From JALORV01 sp963707445 (GTDB lineage Bacteria; Pseudomonadota; Gammaproteobacteria; Burkholderiales; Burkholderiaceae_F), in the NCBI GenBank assembly GCA_963707445.1, contig CAVPPW010000050.1:124001-188000 (forward strand): a DNA stretch of 64,000 nt, in the 5' to 3' direction. Both the position numbers and the translations under genes were made by a program. Of the stretch, positions 19,136 to 27,259 are shown one piece after another (position 1 is the first letter of the stretch; each line of letters opens with the position of its first letter). A model generated the notes under the pieces. It was not told where the DNA came from. It searched no databases and saw only the letters and a program-made list of their open reading frames with translations.

Positions 19136-19426
19136 GTGAACCAGCTGCAAATTTCGGCCGTTCCGGTGGCGCGCAGCGCGTTGCGCTACACGCCGGCCGG
19201 AGTTGCGGTGGCCGAAGGCAGTTTCCGCTTCAGCGGCGCGGTGACCGAAGCGGGTTCGGAGCGACAGCTGGACTACGAGTTCGCGACGGTCGCGGTAGGA
19301 CCGGTGGCACTCGGTCTGGATCGTGAGCCGCTCGGGCACGCACTGACGCTGACCGGATTCATCGCTCCGCGGACGCGCCGCTCGAATCGACTGATCGTGC
19401 ACATCACCGATTACGCAAGACCATAG
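19136..19426 (+). CDS. priB: Primosomal replication protein N (PriB)
   Basis: PriB is a small OB-fold single-strand DNA binding protein that works with PriA and DnaT in replication restart. The 96-residue frame starts at a GTG (19136). It shows LRYTPAGVAVAEGSF, DYEFATVAVG and ALTLTGFIAPRTRRSNRLIVHI, characteristic of PriB. Its position between rpsF and rpsR is the standard one in beta- and gammaproteobacteria. Confidence 0.93.
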   Translation: MNQLQISAVPVARSALRYTPAGVAVAEGSFRFSGAVTEAGSERQLDYEFATVAVGPVALGLDREPLGHALTLTGFIAPRTRRSNRLIVHITDYARP

Positions 19427-19451
19427 ATCACACGGAATTCAGGAGCACCCG

Positions 19452-19745
19452 ATGGCAATGATGCGAGGCAAGGGCAAGGGCGGCAAGGGCAAGGGCAAGG
19501 GCACCCGCCGGCCGGATCAGAAGAACGCGCTGTTCAAGCGCAAGAAGTTCTGCCGCTTCACGGTGGAGAAGGTCGAGCAGATCGACTACAAGGACGTCGA
19601 CACGCTGCGCGACTTCATCGGCGAGAACGGCAAGATCACGCCGGCGCGTCTGACCGGCACCAAGGCGCACTACCAGCGCCAGCTCGATACGGCGATCAAG
19701 CGCGCGCGCTTCCTGGCGCTGCTGCCGTACACCGACACGCACTGA
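19452..19745 (+). CDS. rpsR: 30S ribosomal protein S18
   Basis: The 97-residue protein has FKRKKFCRFT, IDYKDVDTLRDFI, GKITPARLTGTKAHYQRQL and IKRARFLALLPY, all diagnostic of S18. Its N-terminus (MRGKGKGGKGKGKGTRR) is unusually rich in Gly-Lys repeats. It is encoded between priB and rplI in the same operon, and an AGGAG ribosome site lies just upstream. Confidence 0.96.
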   Translation: MAMMRGKGKGGKGKGKGTRRPDQKNALFKRKKFCRFTVEKVEQIDYKDVDTLRDFIGENGKITPARLTGTKAHYQRQLDTAIKRARFLALLPYTDTH

Positions 19746-19760
19746 GCGAGGACGGCGGAC

Positions 19761-20214
19761 ATGCAAGTCATTCTTCTGGAAAAGATCGTCAACCTCGGGC
19801 AGCTCGGCGACGTCGTCAAGGTCAAGGAAGGCTACGCGCGCAACTTCCTGATCCCGCAGGGCAAGGCGCGTCGCGCCACCGAAACGGCGATCAAGGAGTT
19901 CGAGGGGCGGCGCGCCGAACTCGAGAAGGCGCAGGCCGACAAGTTTGCGGCTGCCCAGTCGGTGCAGGAAAGGCTGAGCGGAGGCAAAGTCCAGGTCACG
20001 GCCAAGGCCGGCGTGGACGGTCGCCTGTTCGGTTCGATCACGAACTACGACATCGCCGAGGCGCTGGCCAAGCAGGGCTTCGACGTCAACAAGGCGCAGA
20101 TCCGCATGCCGCAGGGCCCGCTGAAGGCTGGTCGGTGACCACACGATCACCGTTGCGCTGCATTCCGACGTGACGGCGGATATCACGGTCACTGTCGTCG
20201 GCGAGCAGGCCTGA
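19761..20214 (+). CDS. rplI: 50S ribosomal protein L9 (one frame break)
   Basis: L9 has an N-terminal RNA-binding domain (MQVILLEKIVNLGQLGDVV, then GYARNFLIPQGKA), a long connecting helix and a C-terminal domain. Read directly, the frame stops at 20138 after RMPQGPLKAG. One base earlier or later the protein continues as VGDHTITVALHSDVTADITV and ends at TGA 20212, which is the normal L9 C-terminus (about 150 residues). One extra base near 20130 (GGCTGGTC) explains it. L9 closes the rpsF operon. Confidence 0.95.
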
Positions 20215-20360
20215 CGCCGCGTTCGGATGCGGGAGCGGCCGCGGCGGCCGTACTCCCGCGACGGCGCAGCGCGGGGCGGATTCCTCCGCTCCTTGCTTTA
20301 TAGTTCCCGATTCCTCGCGGGCATTCGTCCGCAGCGCACTGACGGCATCCGCCGCGCTCC

Positions 20361-21740
20361 GTGAACCAGCCGGTTTCCGATCCCCAGCTTGCAGCGGTGC
20401 GAACGCCGCCGCATTCCATCGAAGCCGAGCAGTCCGTGCTCGGCGGACTGCTGCTCGACAACACCGCGTGGGACCGCATCGCCGATCTGGTCGGCACCGA
20501 TGACTTCTATCGCAACGACCACCGCCTGATCTTCGCGGCGATCAGCCGACTGATCGACGCCAGCAAGGCGGCCGACGCGGTCACCGTCTTCGAGGCGCTG
20601 CGCAATTCGAACAAGGCCGACGATGCGGGCGGCCTCGCCTACCTCAGCACGCTGGCGCAGAACACGCCGTCGGCGGCCAATATTCGCCGCTATGCCGAGA
20701 TCGTGCGCGAGCGCGCGGTGCTGCGCCGGCTGGTCACCGCGGGCGACGAGATCGCCACCAGCGCTTTGAACCCGGCGGGGCGCGACACCAAGCAGATCCT
20801 CGACGAAGCCGAGAGCCGCGTGTTCCGCATCGCCGAGGAAGGCGCACGCGGCCGGCAGGGCTTCATCGAGATCCAGCCGCTGCTGACGAAGGTGGTCGAG
20901 CGCATCCAGGAACTGTTCGAGCGCGCCAATCCGTCGGATGTGACAGGCGTGCCGACCGGCTTTGCCGATATCGATTCGAAGACGTCGGGCCTGCAGCCGG
21001 GCGATCTCGTCATCGTCGCCGGCCGGCCGTCGATGGGCAAGACGTCGTTTGCGCTGAACGTCGGCGAGCACGTCGCGATCGATCAGGGTATGCCGGTGGC
21101 GGTGTTCTCGATGGAGATGGGTGCTTCGCAGCTCGCGCTGCGGATGCTTTCGTCGGTGGGTCGGCTGGACCAGCAGCGCCTGCGGACCGGACGGCTGCTC
21201 GACGAAGACTGGCCGCGACTGACTACCGCGATCCAGAAGATGCACGAGGCACCCTTGTACATCGACGAGACGCCGGCGCTGACCGCGATCGACCTGCGCG
21301 CGCGCGCGCGGCGGCTGGCGCGCACCTGCGGCAAGCTCGGGCTCATCATCGTCGACTACCTGCAGCTGATGAGCGCGAGCGGCCAGGGTGAAAATCGCGC
21401 GACCGAGATTTCGGAGATCTCGCGCGGCCTGAAGGCGCTCGCGAAGGAGCTCGCGGTTCCGGTAGTGGCACTGTCGCAGTTGAACCGCACGGTCGAACAG
21501 CGCACCGACAAGCGCCCGGTGATGTCGGACCTGCGCGAATCGGGCGCGATCGAGCAGGACGCCGATGTGATTCTTTTCATTTACCGTGACGAGGTCTACA
21601 ACCCCGACACGAATGACAAGAACGTCGCCGAGATCATCATCGGCAAGCAGCGCAACGGTCCGATCGGGCGCGTCAACCTGCGCTTCGACGGCCAGTTCAC
21701 GAAGTTCGAAAACCTGGCGCGTAGCGCGCAGTTCGCATGA
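20361..21740 (+). CDS. dnaB: Replicative DNA helicase DnaB
   Basis: DnaB is the hexameric 5'-3' helicase of the replication fork. The 459-residue protein has the N-terminal DnaG-interacting domain (PPHSIEAEQSVLGGLLLD) and the RecA-like motor with Walker A GRPSMGKTSF near residue 222, Walker B LIIVDYLQLM, and QLNRTVEQR plus DLRESGAIEQDADV. There is no intein. The GTG start at 20361 follows a 146-base gap after rplI. That gap holds a GC-rich inverted repeat (GCGGGAG/CTCCCGC, about 20229-20260). The frame is intact. Confidence 0.97.
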   Translation: MNQPVSDPQLAAVRTPPHSIEAEQSVLGGLLLDNTAWDRIADLVGTDDFYRNDHRLIFAAISRLIDASKAADAVTVFEALRNSNKADDAGGLAYLSTLAQNTPSAANIRRYAEIVRERAVLRRLVTAGDEIATSALNPAGRDTKQILDEAESRVFRIAEEGARGRQGFIEIQPLLTKVVERIQELFERANPSDVTGVPTGFADIDSKTSGLQPGDLVIVAGRPSMGKTSFALNVGEHVAIDQGMPVAVFSMEMGASQLALRMLSSVGRLDQQRLRTGRLLDEDWPRLTTAIQKMHEAPLYIDETPALTAIDLRARARRLARTCGKLGLIIVDYLQLMSASGQGENRATEISEISRGLKALAKELAVPVVALSQLNRTVEQRTDKRPVMSDLRESGAIEQDADVILFIYRDEVYNPDTNDKNVAEIIIGKQRNGPIGRVNLRFDGQFTKFENLARSAQFA

Positions 21741-22411
21741 CGTCCAAGTTCGTGGCGGACCGCAGCGAACACCACCGACCGTTCCTGGCCGCGCTGCGCC
21801 GACTGGTGCCACGGGACCGACGCTTCTTTGCGCTCTTCAACCGCCAGGCGCAGCTCATCCTCGAAGGTCTGACAGCGCTTACCGAACTGCTGGCCGACGT
21901 GCGTGATCCGCACGGCCGTGTGCGCGACGTCGAAGCGATCGAAAAGCGCGCGGACGTGGTCGTCACCGAGACGCTGGCGCTGCTACGCCGCGGCTGGCTG
22001 TTGCCGTTTCCGCGCGCGGGCATACACGCGCTGATCAACCGGCTGGACGACGTCCTCGATCTCGCCGAGGACGTCGCCCAGTCGCTTCATCTCTATCACG
22101 TAACCGCCACGACACCGGAAGCACGTCGACTCGCCGAACTGGCGCTGCGCAGCGCCGAGGCTCTGCAGCGTGCCGTCGCTGGGCTCGAGGCGCCCGGCGA
22201 CGGCCGCGGCCTCCTGGCTCTGTGCGAAGAAGTCAACACCTTCGAGGCGCAGGCCGATCACGTCTTTCGATCCGCAATGGCGAAGCTCTTCCGCGAAGAG
22301 CCGGATACGCGACAACTCGTGAAGCTCAGGGCGATCTACGAGCTGCTCGAGGAGCTCACCGACAAATGCAAGGACGCGGCAGCCGAAGTGCAGGCGCTGG
22401 CGCTGCTCTGA
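21737..22411 (+). CDS. DUF47 (PhoU-like, TIGR00153) family protein
   Basis: The 224-residue, mostly helical protein matches the DUF47 family, which resembles PhoU and is normally encoded beside a Pit-type phosphate transporter. Signature stretches are INRLDDVLDLAEDVAQSL and LREIYELLEE-like text near the C-terminus (AIYELLEELTDKCKDAA). Its ATG overlaps the dnaB stop by 4 bases. No Pit gene follows; a DUF456 gene does. A phosphate-related role is inferred from the family only. Confidence 0.82.
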   Translation: MTSKFVADRSEHHRPFLAALRRLVPRDRRFFALFNRQAQLILEGLTALTELLADVRDPHGRVRDVEAIEKRADVVVTETLALLRRGWLLPFPRAGIHALINRLDDVLDLAEDVAQSLHLYHVTATTPEARRLAELALRSAEALQRAVAGLEAPGDGRGLLALCEEVNTFEAQADHVFRSAMAKLFREEPDTRQLVKLRAIYELLEELTDKCKDAAAEVQALALL

Positions 22412-22419
22412 ATCAGCCG

Positions 22420-22899
22420 ATGACGACCGCGTTGTGGCTCTTAGCGGGCCTGCTCATGCTCGCGGGTCTCGTCGGCACGGTGCTGCCGGCACTCCCGGGC
22501 GTGCCGCTGATCTTTGGGGGCGTGCTGCTCGCCGCCTGGATCGACGACTTCCAGCGCATCGGCGGCTGGACCGTCACTGCGATCGGCGCGCTCGCGGCAC
22601 TTGGAGTCGTGATCGACTATGTCGCGGCGGCGGCTACCGCCCGACGCGCCGGCGCGAGCGCGCCAGGGATCGTCGGTGCGGCACTCGGCACCATCGCCGG
22701 TGTCTTCAGCGGTCTGTGGGGCCTCGTCTTCATGCCGCTGCTCGGCGCGGCGATCGGCGAGTTCGTCGCCCAGCGCGATGCACTGCGCGCAGGCAAGGTG
22801 GGACTTGCCACCTGGCTCGGCCTGCTGCTCGGCACCGTCGCCAAGATCGCGATCGCATTCACGATGATCGGCCTGTTCGTGGCGGCACTCCTAATCTAG
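22420..22899 (+). CDS. DUF456 family membrane protein
   Basis: The 159-residue protein is almost entirely hydrophobic helices with glycine-rich turns (LVGTVLPALPGVPLIFGG, GLWGLVFMPLLGAAIGEF), the pattern of the DUF456 family. Its function is unknown. The ATG at 22420 lies 8 bases after the DUF47 stop, so it is probably in the dnaB transcript. Its TAG stop is the first three bases of the large inverted repeat described next, so the native C-terminus may have been altered when that element arrived. Confidence 0.78.
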   Translation: MTTALWLLAGLLMLAGLVGTVLPALPGVPLIFGGVLLAAWIDDFQRIGGWTVTAIGALAALGVVIDYVAAAATARRAGASAPGIVGAALGTIAGVFSGLWGLVFMPLLGAAIGEFVAQRDALRAGKVGLATWLGLLLGTVAKIAIAFTMIGLFVAALLI

Positions 22900-23298
22900 A
22901 CGTCGCAGGTGTACGCGATCGGCTGCGCCGATCGCACGTGCACTTGCTCCGGTACGGCTCTCGCTCGCGAGACCGCGACGACTAATCAGTCGGCTGCGCT
23001 CCGGAGCGGCCGAGCGCTCCGCCGAAGCTCAAACGCGGACACTCCTCCCCGCGACGCACCTTCGCAGTGCCAGGACTGCCTTTCCCTCCTCGCCGGGCGA
23101 GGAGGGTGCAGGGAGGAGTGCAAATGTTCCCTCTCGCTTGGCGAGAGGGAAGGGAGAGTGCTGTGCCTTTGTAGATCGGCGGAGCGCGCGGCCGCTCCGG
23201 AGCGCAGCCGACCAACCAATGTTGAGCGCGCGCGTAGCGCGCGTACCGGAGCGAGTGCACGTGCGATCGCGTAGCGATCGCGTACACCCGCGACGCTA
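22897..23298 (+). repeat. Composite nested inverted repeat (~400 bp) between convergent genes
   Basis: The whole space between DUF456 and phoH is a nested palindrome. Outer arms are 22897-22955 and 23243-23298 (59 and 56 bases), about 85-90% complementary, both starting TAG..CGTCGC and ending CTCCGGTAC. Inner arms are 22990-23025 and 23176-23211, 36 bases with one mismatch. A third pair, CACTCCTCCC at 23040 and GGGAGGAGTG at 23111, and two perfect hairpins fill the centre. The outermost TAG of each arm is the stop codon of the gene on that side. Open frames inside it show no protein character. It resembles a REP/BIME- or MITE-like element and should also act as a bidirectional transcription barrier. 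Confidence 0.85.
23084..23151 (+). repeat. Two purine/pyrimidine hairpins at the centre of the composite repeat
   Basis: Stem 1 is CCCTCCTCGC/GCGAGGAGGG (23084-23106, 10 bp, loop CGG). Stem 2 is TTCCCTCTCGC/GCGAGAGGGAA (23127-23151, 11 bp, loop TTG). Both are perfect and of the same CCCTC...GAGGG style, separated by 20 bases. Such hairpins are typical of dispersed intergenic repeats in GC-rich proteobacteria. Confidence 0.75.
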
Positions 23299-24894
23299 CA
23301 AAATTTCCGCCGCGTGATCCGCCAGCCGCGAGCGCTCGCCGCGCTGCAGGGTGACGTGGCCGGAGTGCAGCCAGCCCTTGAAGCGGTCGACGACGTAGGT
23401 GAGTCCCGAGGAGCCTTCGGTCAGGTAGGGCGTGTCGATCTGCGCGATGTTGCCGAGGCAGACGACCTTGGTGCCCGGGCCGGCGCGCGTGACCAGCGTC
23501 TTCATCTGCTTCGGCGTCAGGTTCTGCGCCTCGTCGATGATCAGGTACTTGTTGATGAAGGTGCGGCCGCGCATGAAATTGAGCGACTTGATGCGGATGC
23601 GCGTGCGGATCAGGTCGTTGGTGGCGGCGCGACCCCATTCGCCGGCGGCGTCGTCGGTCTTGTTCAGCACTTCGAGGTTGTCCTCGAGCGCGCCCATCCA
23701 CGGCGCCATCTTCTCTTCCTCCGTGCCCGGCAGGAAGCCGATGTCCTCGCCAACCGGCACCGTGGCGCGAGTGACGATGATCTCGGCGAAGCGCTTGGTC
23801 TCCAGTGTCTGCGACAGCCCGGCCGCGAGCGCCAGCAGTGTCTTGCCGGTACCGGCCTGGCCGATCAGCGTGACGAAGTCGCATTCCGGATCCATCAGCA
23901 GGTTCAGCGCGAAGCTCTGCTCGCGGTTGCGCGCCGTCACTCCCCACACCGCGTTCTTCGCGTGGGTGTAGTCGCGCAGCACGCGGAGCACCGCGGACTT
24001 GCCGCGGATCTCACGCACCTGTGCGTAAAAGCTGGTGCCGTTTTCCAGATAGACGAACTGGTTGACCAGCAGGTCCGCGACGATCGGTCCGGTGATCCGG
24101 TACCAGGTGTAGCCGCCCTGTTGCCAGGACTCCATGCCCTTGCCGTTCTTGTCCCAGAAGTTGGCGGGCAGCTGCGCAACGCCGGTGTAGAGGATGTCGG
24201 TGTCCTCGAGCACCTTGTCGTTGGTGTAGTCCTCGGCGGGCAGACCGAGCGCGCGCGCCTTGACGCGCATGTTGATGTCCTTGGACACCAGCACGACGTC
24301 ACGCTCGGCGTAGCGGTCCTTCAGCGTGCGGACGACGCCGAGGATCTGGTTGTCGGCCTTGCCCGCGGGCAGGCTCGCCGGCAGCGCGGCTTCAACGGCC
24401 TGCGTCTGGAAGTAAAGGCGCCCCGAGGCATCCTTGTTGCCGAGCGCGTTGAGCGGAATGCCTTCCTCGATTGGCGTCTTGCAGCCTGCAACCAGCGCGT
24501 CGAGCGTGCGCGAAACCTGTCGCGCGCTGCGTGCAACCTCACTCATTCCCTTCTTGTGCGAGTCGAGTTCCTCCAGCGTCATCATCGGCAGGAAGACGTC
24601 GTGTTCCTCGAACCGGAACAGGCTGGTCGAATCGTGCATCAGCACGTTGGTGTCGAGCACGAAGAGCTTCGGGCGCTCATCCGCGCGCGGCTTCTTGCCG
24701 TTGGCGCGTGGCTTCGACTCGACGACGGCGAGGTGGGCCGCGGGCGTCGTCCGCGCCGCAGGCGGAGAGGGAGTGGGTTCCGGACCGCGCGCCAGCGGAG
24801 TCTGCGCGACGGGTGTCCGATCGTGTCGGACGGGTTCCGAGGGGATGGCAACGAGCAGGGTGGCGGGCTTGGTCGGTGCTTTCGGCAGAGGCAT
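23296..24894 (-). CDS. PhoH family protein with N-terminal PIN domain
   Basis: The 532-residue protein has a Pro/Ala-rich start, a PIN-type nuclease domain from about residue 76 (KLFVLDTNVLMHD, with acidic residues at VLVSKDINMR and DNQILG) and a PhoH ATPase domain with Walker A GQAGTGKT at 345-352 and Walker B YLIIDEAQNLTP. PIN-PhoH proteins are thought to couple RNA cleavage to helicase-type activity. The ATG at 24894 gives MPLPKAPTKPATLL; codons upstream of it are not protein-like. The stop codon lies in the end of the composite repeat. Confidence 0.9.
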   Translation of the reverse strand: MPLPKAPTKPATLLVAIPSEPVRHDRTPVAQTPLARGPEPTPSPPAARTTPAAHLAVVESKPRANGKKPRADERPKLFVLDTNVLMHDSTSLFRFEEHDVFLPMMTLEELDSHKKGMSEVARSARQVSRTLDALVAGCKTPIEEGIPLNALGNKDASGRLYFQTQAVEAALPASLPAGKADNQILGVVRTLKDRYAERDVVLVSKDINMRVKARALGLPAEDYTNDKVLEDTDILYTGVAQLPANFWDKNGKGMESWQQGGYTWYRITGPIVADLLVNQFVYLENGTSFYAQVREIRGKSAVLRVLRDYTHAKNAVWGVTARNREQSFALNLLMDPECDFVTLIGQAGTGKTLLALAAGLSQTLETKRFAEIIVTRATVPVGEDIGFLPGTEEEKMAPWMGALEDNLEVLNKTDDAAGEWGRAATNDLIRTRIRIKSLNFMRGRTFINKYLIIDEAQNLTPKQMKTLVTRAGPGTKVVCLGNIAQIDTPYLTEGSSGLTYVVDRFKGWLHSGHVTLQRGERSRLADHAAEIL

Positions 24895-24947
24895 CAGCGG
24901 GGCGGCACAGGGCCGTAGGGAGGAAAGGGTTGCAGCAGGTGCGGGGC

Positions 24948-25412
24948 TCAGGCGAGCGACTGCACGAATGCCAGCACATCGGCAACGTGGTTCGGCACCT
25001 TGACACCGCGCCATTCGCGACGAAGGACGCCCGAGCCGTCGATGACGAAGGTGCTGCGCTCGATGCCGCGCACCTGCTTACCGTACATGTTCTTCATCTT
25101 GATGACACCGAACTGTTGGCACAGTGCCTCGTCCGGGTCCGAGATGAGTTCGAACGGGAAGCCCATCTTCGACTTGAAGCCTTCGTGCGACTTCAGGCTG
25201 TCGCGCGAGACGCCGAAGATGACGGCGCCCGCTCGCTTGAACCTGGCATGGCTTTCAGCAAAGTCCATTCCCTCGGTCGTGCAACCGGGGGTGTTGTCCT
25301 TTGGATAGAAATACAGCACGACAGATTCGCCGTTGAGCCTTCGACAACTGCACGTCACCGCCGGTGGACGCGGCCGTGAAATCGGCGACCTTCTTGTCGA
25401 GCGCACGATCAT
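24948..25412 (-). CDS. bcp: Thiol peroxidase of the Bcp/PrxQ type (frame breaks near the N-terminus)
   Basis: Bcp reduces hydrogen and organic peroxides with thioredoxin. The core reads VVLYFYPKDNTPGCTTEG with the peroxidatic Cys, then FGVSRDSLKSHEGFKSKMGF and ERSTFVIDGSGV. The N-terminal 30 residues are split over frames. DKKVADFTAASTGGDVQL is found in one frame and SVVLYFYPKD in another, so indels lie near 25343 and 25395. The start ATG at 25412 fits both and is 7 bases after the upstream gene. It is the middle gene of a minus-strand run ending in phoH. Confidence 0.88.
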   Translation of the reverse strand: MIVRSTRRSPISRPRPPAVTCSCRRLNGESVVLYFYPKDNTPGCTTEGMDFAESHARFKRAGAVIFGVSRDSLKSHEGFKSKMGFPFELISDPDEALCQQFGVIKMKNMYGKQVRGIERSTFVIDGSGVLRREWRGVKVPNHVADVLAFVQSLA

Positions 25413-25419
25413 CGCAGCC

Positions 25420-25794
25420 TCAAGGGTCGAGCAGGATCGCCGCGAGCACGCGCCGGCCTTCACTCATCAGTATGTTGTAGGTGCGGCACGCGGCCTGCGA
25501 CGTCATCGACTCGCAACCGATGCCGGCCTCGGTCAGCGGTTTCAACAGGCGCGGATGCGGGAAGCGCTGGCGCGCGCCGGTGCCGAGCAGCACCAGTTCC
25601 GGACTGCGGTCGCGCAGACCAGAGAAGACTTCCGGTGTAAGCGCGTCGAAGCCGCTGACGTCCCAAGGCTCGACCGGACGGTCAGGCGCGATGAGTACGG
25701 GGCGATGATGGCGAACCTGGTTGACTTCAATGAAGCCGGAGCCGTAGGCGGTGACCGTGGTGAGCGCTGTCGGCGAGTCCGCGTGCAGTTTCAA
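25420..25794 (-). CDS. Mth938-like domain protein
   Basis: The 124-residue protein fits the Mth938/DUF498 family. It has VTAYGSGFIEVN near the N-terminus, then ELVLLGTGARQRFPHP, GIGCESMTSQAACRTYNIL and EGRRVLAAIL. Members are widespread in bacteria and are related to NDUFAF3-type assembly factors, but the bacterial function is not settled. It is the first gene of the minus-strand group with bcp and phoH and is divergent from alaC. The frame is intact. Confidence 0.85.
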   Translation of the reverse strand: MKLHADSPTALTTVTAYGSGFIEVNQVRHHRPVLIAPDRPVEPWDVSGFDALTPEVFSGLRDRSPELVLLGTGARQRFPHPRLLKPLTEAGIGCESMTSQAACRTYNILMSEGRRVLAAILLDP

Positions 25795-25835
25795 TTCGCT
25801 CCGGGCTTCCCTGCAACCGACCGGTTCACCGATCG

Positions 25836-25864
25836 TTGCATGAACACTTCGGGTACATTATAGG
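25836..25864 (+). promoter_or_regulatory. Sigma-70 promoter before alaC
   Basis: TTGCAT, a 17-base spacer and TATAGG. Predicted start near 25871 gives a leader of about 93 bases before the alaC ATG. Confidence 0.6.
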
Positions 25865-25963
25865 CACACGTTGCGCCGCACAAGCGAGCTTCAATTCACT
25901 CAAAAACACAGCCGCGTCCGCGCTTTGCGGCGTGTTTGCAACATATTGCCTGAGGTCGGGGAG

Positions 25964-27176
25964 ATGGTCGAGTTTCCGCGCATCAAGCGCCTGCCCCCAT
26001 ATGTCTTCAACATCACCGGTGAGTTGAAGATGGCCGCGCGCCGCCGCGGCGAAGACATCATCGACATGAGCATGGGCAACCCCGACGGACCCACGCCGAA
26101 GCACATCGTCGACAAGCTGGTGGAAGCGGCGCAGCGGCAGGACACGCACGGCTACTCGGTCTCCAAGGGAATTCCGCGGCTGCGCCGCGCGATCACGCAG
26201 TGGTATGCGACGCGCTACGGCGTCGAGTTCGACCCGGACTCCGAAGCGATCGTGACGATCGGATCGAAGGAAGGCCTCGCGCACCTGATGCTCGCGACGC
26301 TGGACCGCGGCGACACGGTGCTGGTTCCGAATCCGAGCTATCCGATCCACATCTACGGCGCCATCATCGCCGGCGCCGATATCCGCTCGGTGCGGATGGA
26401 TGGCGGCGTCGATTTCTTTGCCGAACTCGAGCGCGCGATCCGCGAGTCGTTGCCGAAGCCGAAGATGATGATCCTCGGCTTCCCGAGCAATCCGACCGCG
26501 CAGTGCGTCGACCTCGATTTCTTCCATCGCGTCGTCGACCTGGCGACGGCAGCACGGCATTTATGTCGTCCACGATCTGGCCTACGCCGACATCACCTTC
26601 GACGGCACGTTCCCGAACAACCGGGCGCCGTCGATCATGCAGGTGCCGGGCGCGCGTGAAGTCGCGGTCGAGTTCTTCACGATGAGCAAGAGCTACAACA
26701 TGGCCGGCTGGCGCATCGGCTTCATGGTCGGCAACAAGGACCTGGTCGCGGCGCTCGGGCGCATCAAGAGCTACCACGACTACGGCACCTTCACGCCGAT
26801 CCAGGTGGCGTCCATTGCCGCGCTCGAAGGCCCGCAGGACTGCGTGGAAGAGATCCGGCGCGAATACCAGCGGCGCCGTGACGTGCTGGTGCGCGGACTG
26901 CACGAGGCCGGCTGGATGGTCGACGTACCGAAGGCTTCGATGTACATCTGGGCCACGATTCCCGGAACCGTATCGGGCGCTGGGCTCGCTCGAATTCGCG
27001 AAGAAGGTGCTGGCCGAGGCCAAGGTCGCGGTGTCGCCGGGCATCGGCTTCGGCGACTACGGCGACTCCCACGTCCGCTTCGCGCTGATTGAAAATGAGC
27101 ACCGGATCAAGCAGGCGATCCGAGGCATCAAGGAGATGTTCCGCAAGGACGGCATGCTGCCGCGGCCGCGGCGTAG
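25964..27176 (+). CDS. alaC: Alanine-synthesising aminotransferase AlaC type (frame breaks)
   Basis: This is a PLP-dependent class I aminotransferase. AlaC converts pyruvate and glutamate to alanine and 2-oxoglutarate. The protein begins MVEFPRIKRLPPYVF, shows DMSMGNPDGPTPKHIV and GFPSNPTAQ, and has the PLP-lysine segment TMSKSYNMAGWRIGF. Frames change near 26550 (the missing part reads HGIYVVHDLAYADITFDGTF) and near 26985 (SLEFAKKVLAEAKVAV). The last frame stays open into hom to 27348, which is unlikely to be real. A further indel near 27160 would bring in the TAG at 27174 and give about 404 residues, so the end is tentative. Placement directly before hom and thrC is the betaproteobacterial norm. 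Confidence 0.88.
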
Positions 27177-27259
27177 GCCTGCAGGCATGCCGCGAGAAGC
27201 GTCCACAGTGGACCGTGGCGTAACACCGAACTGCGACGACCTGTCACGGCGTCGCGCCA

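Noticed and set aside
21737..22411. Calling the DUF47 gene phoU
   Set aside because: The sequence fits DUF47 (TIGR00153), which only resembles PhoU, and no pst genes are near.
22909..23274. Open frames inside the composite repeat on both strands
   Set aside because: They arise from the palindromic GC-rich DNA, have no start context or domain, and mirror each other because of the inverted repeats.
23314..24918. A long 534-codon plus-strand frame antisense to phoH
   Set aside because: A shadow frame caused by GC-rich third positions of phoH. Similar long antisense frames lie over clpB, thrC and hom.
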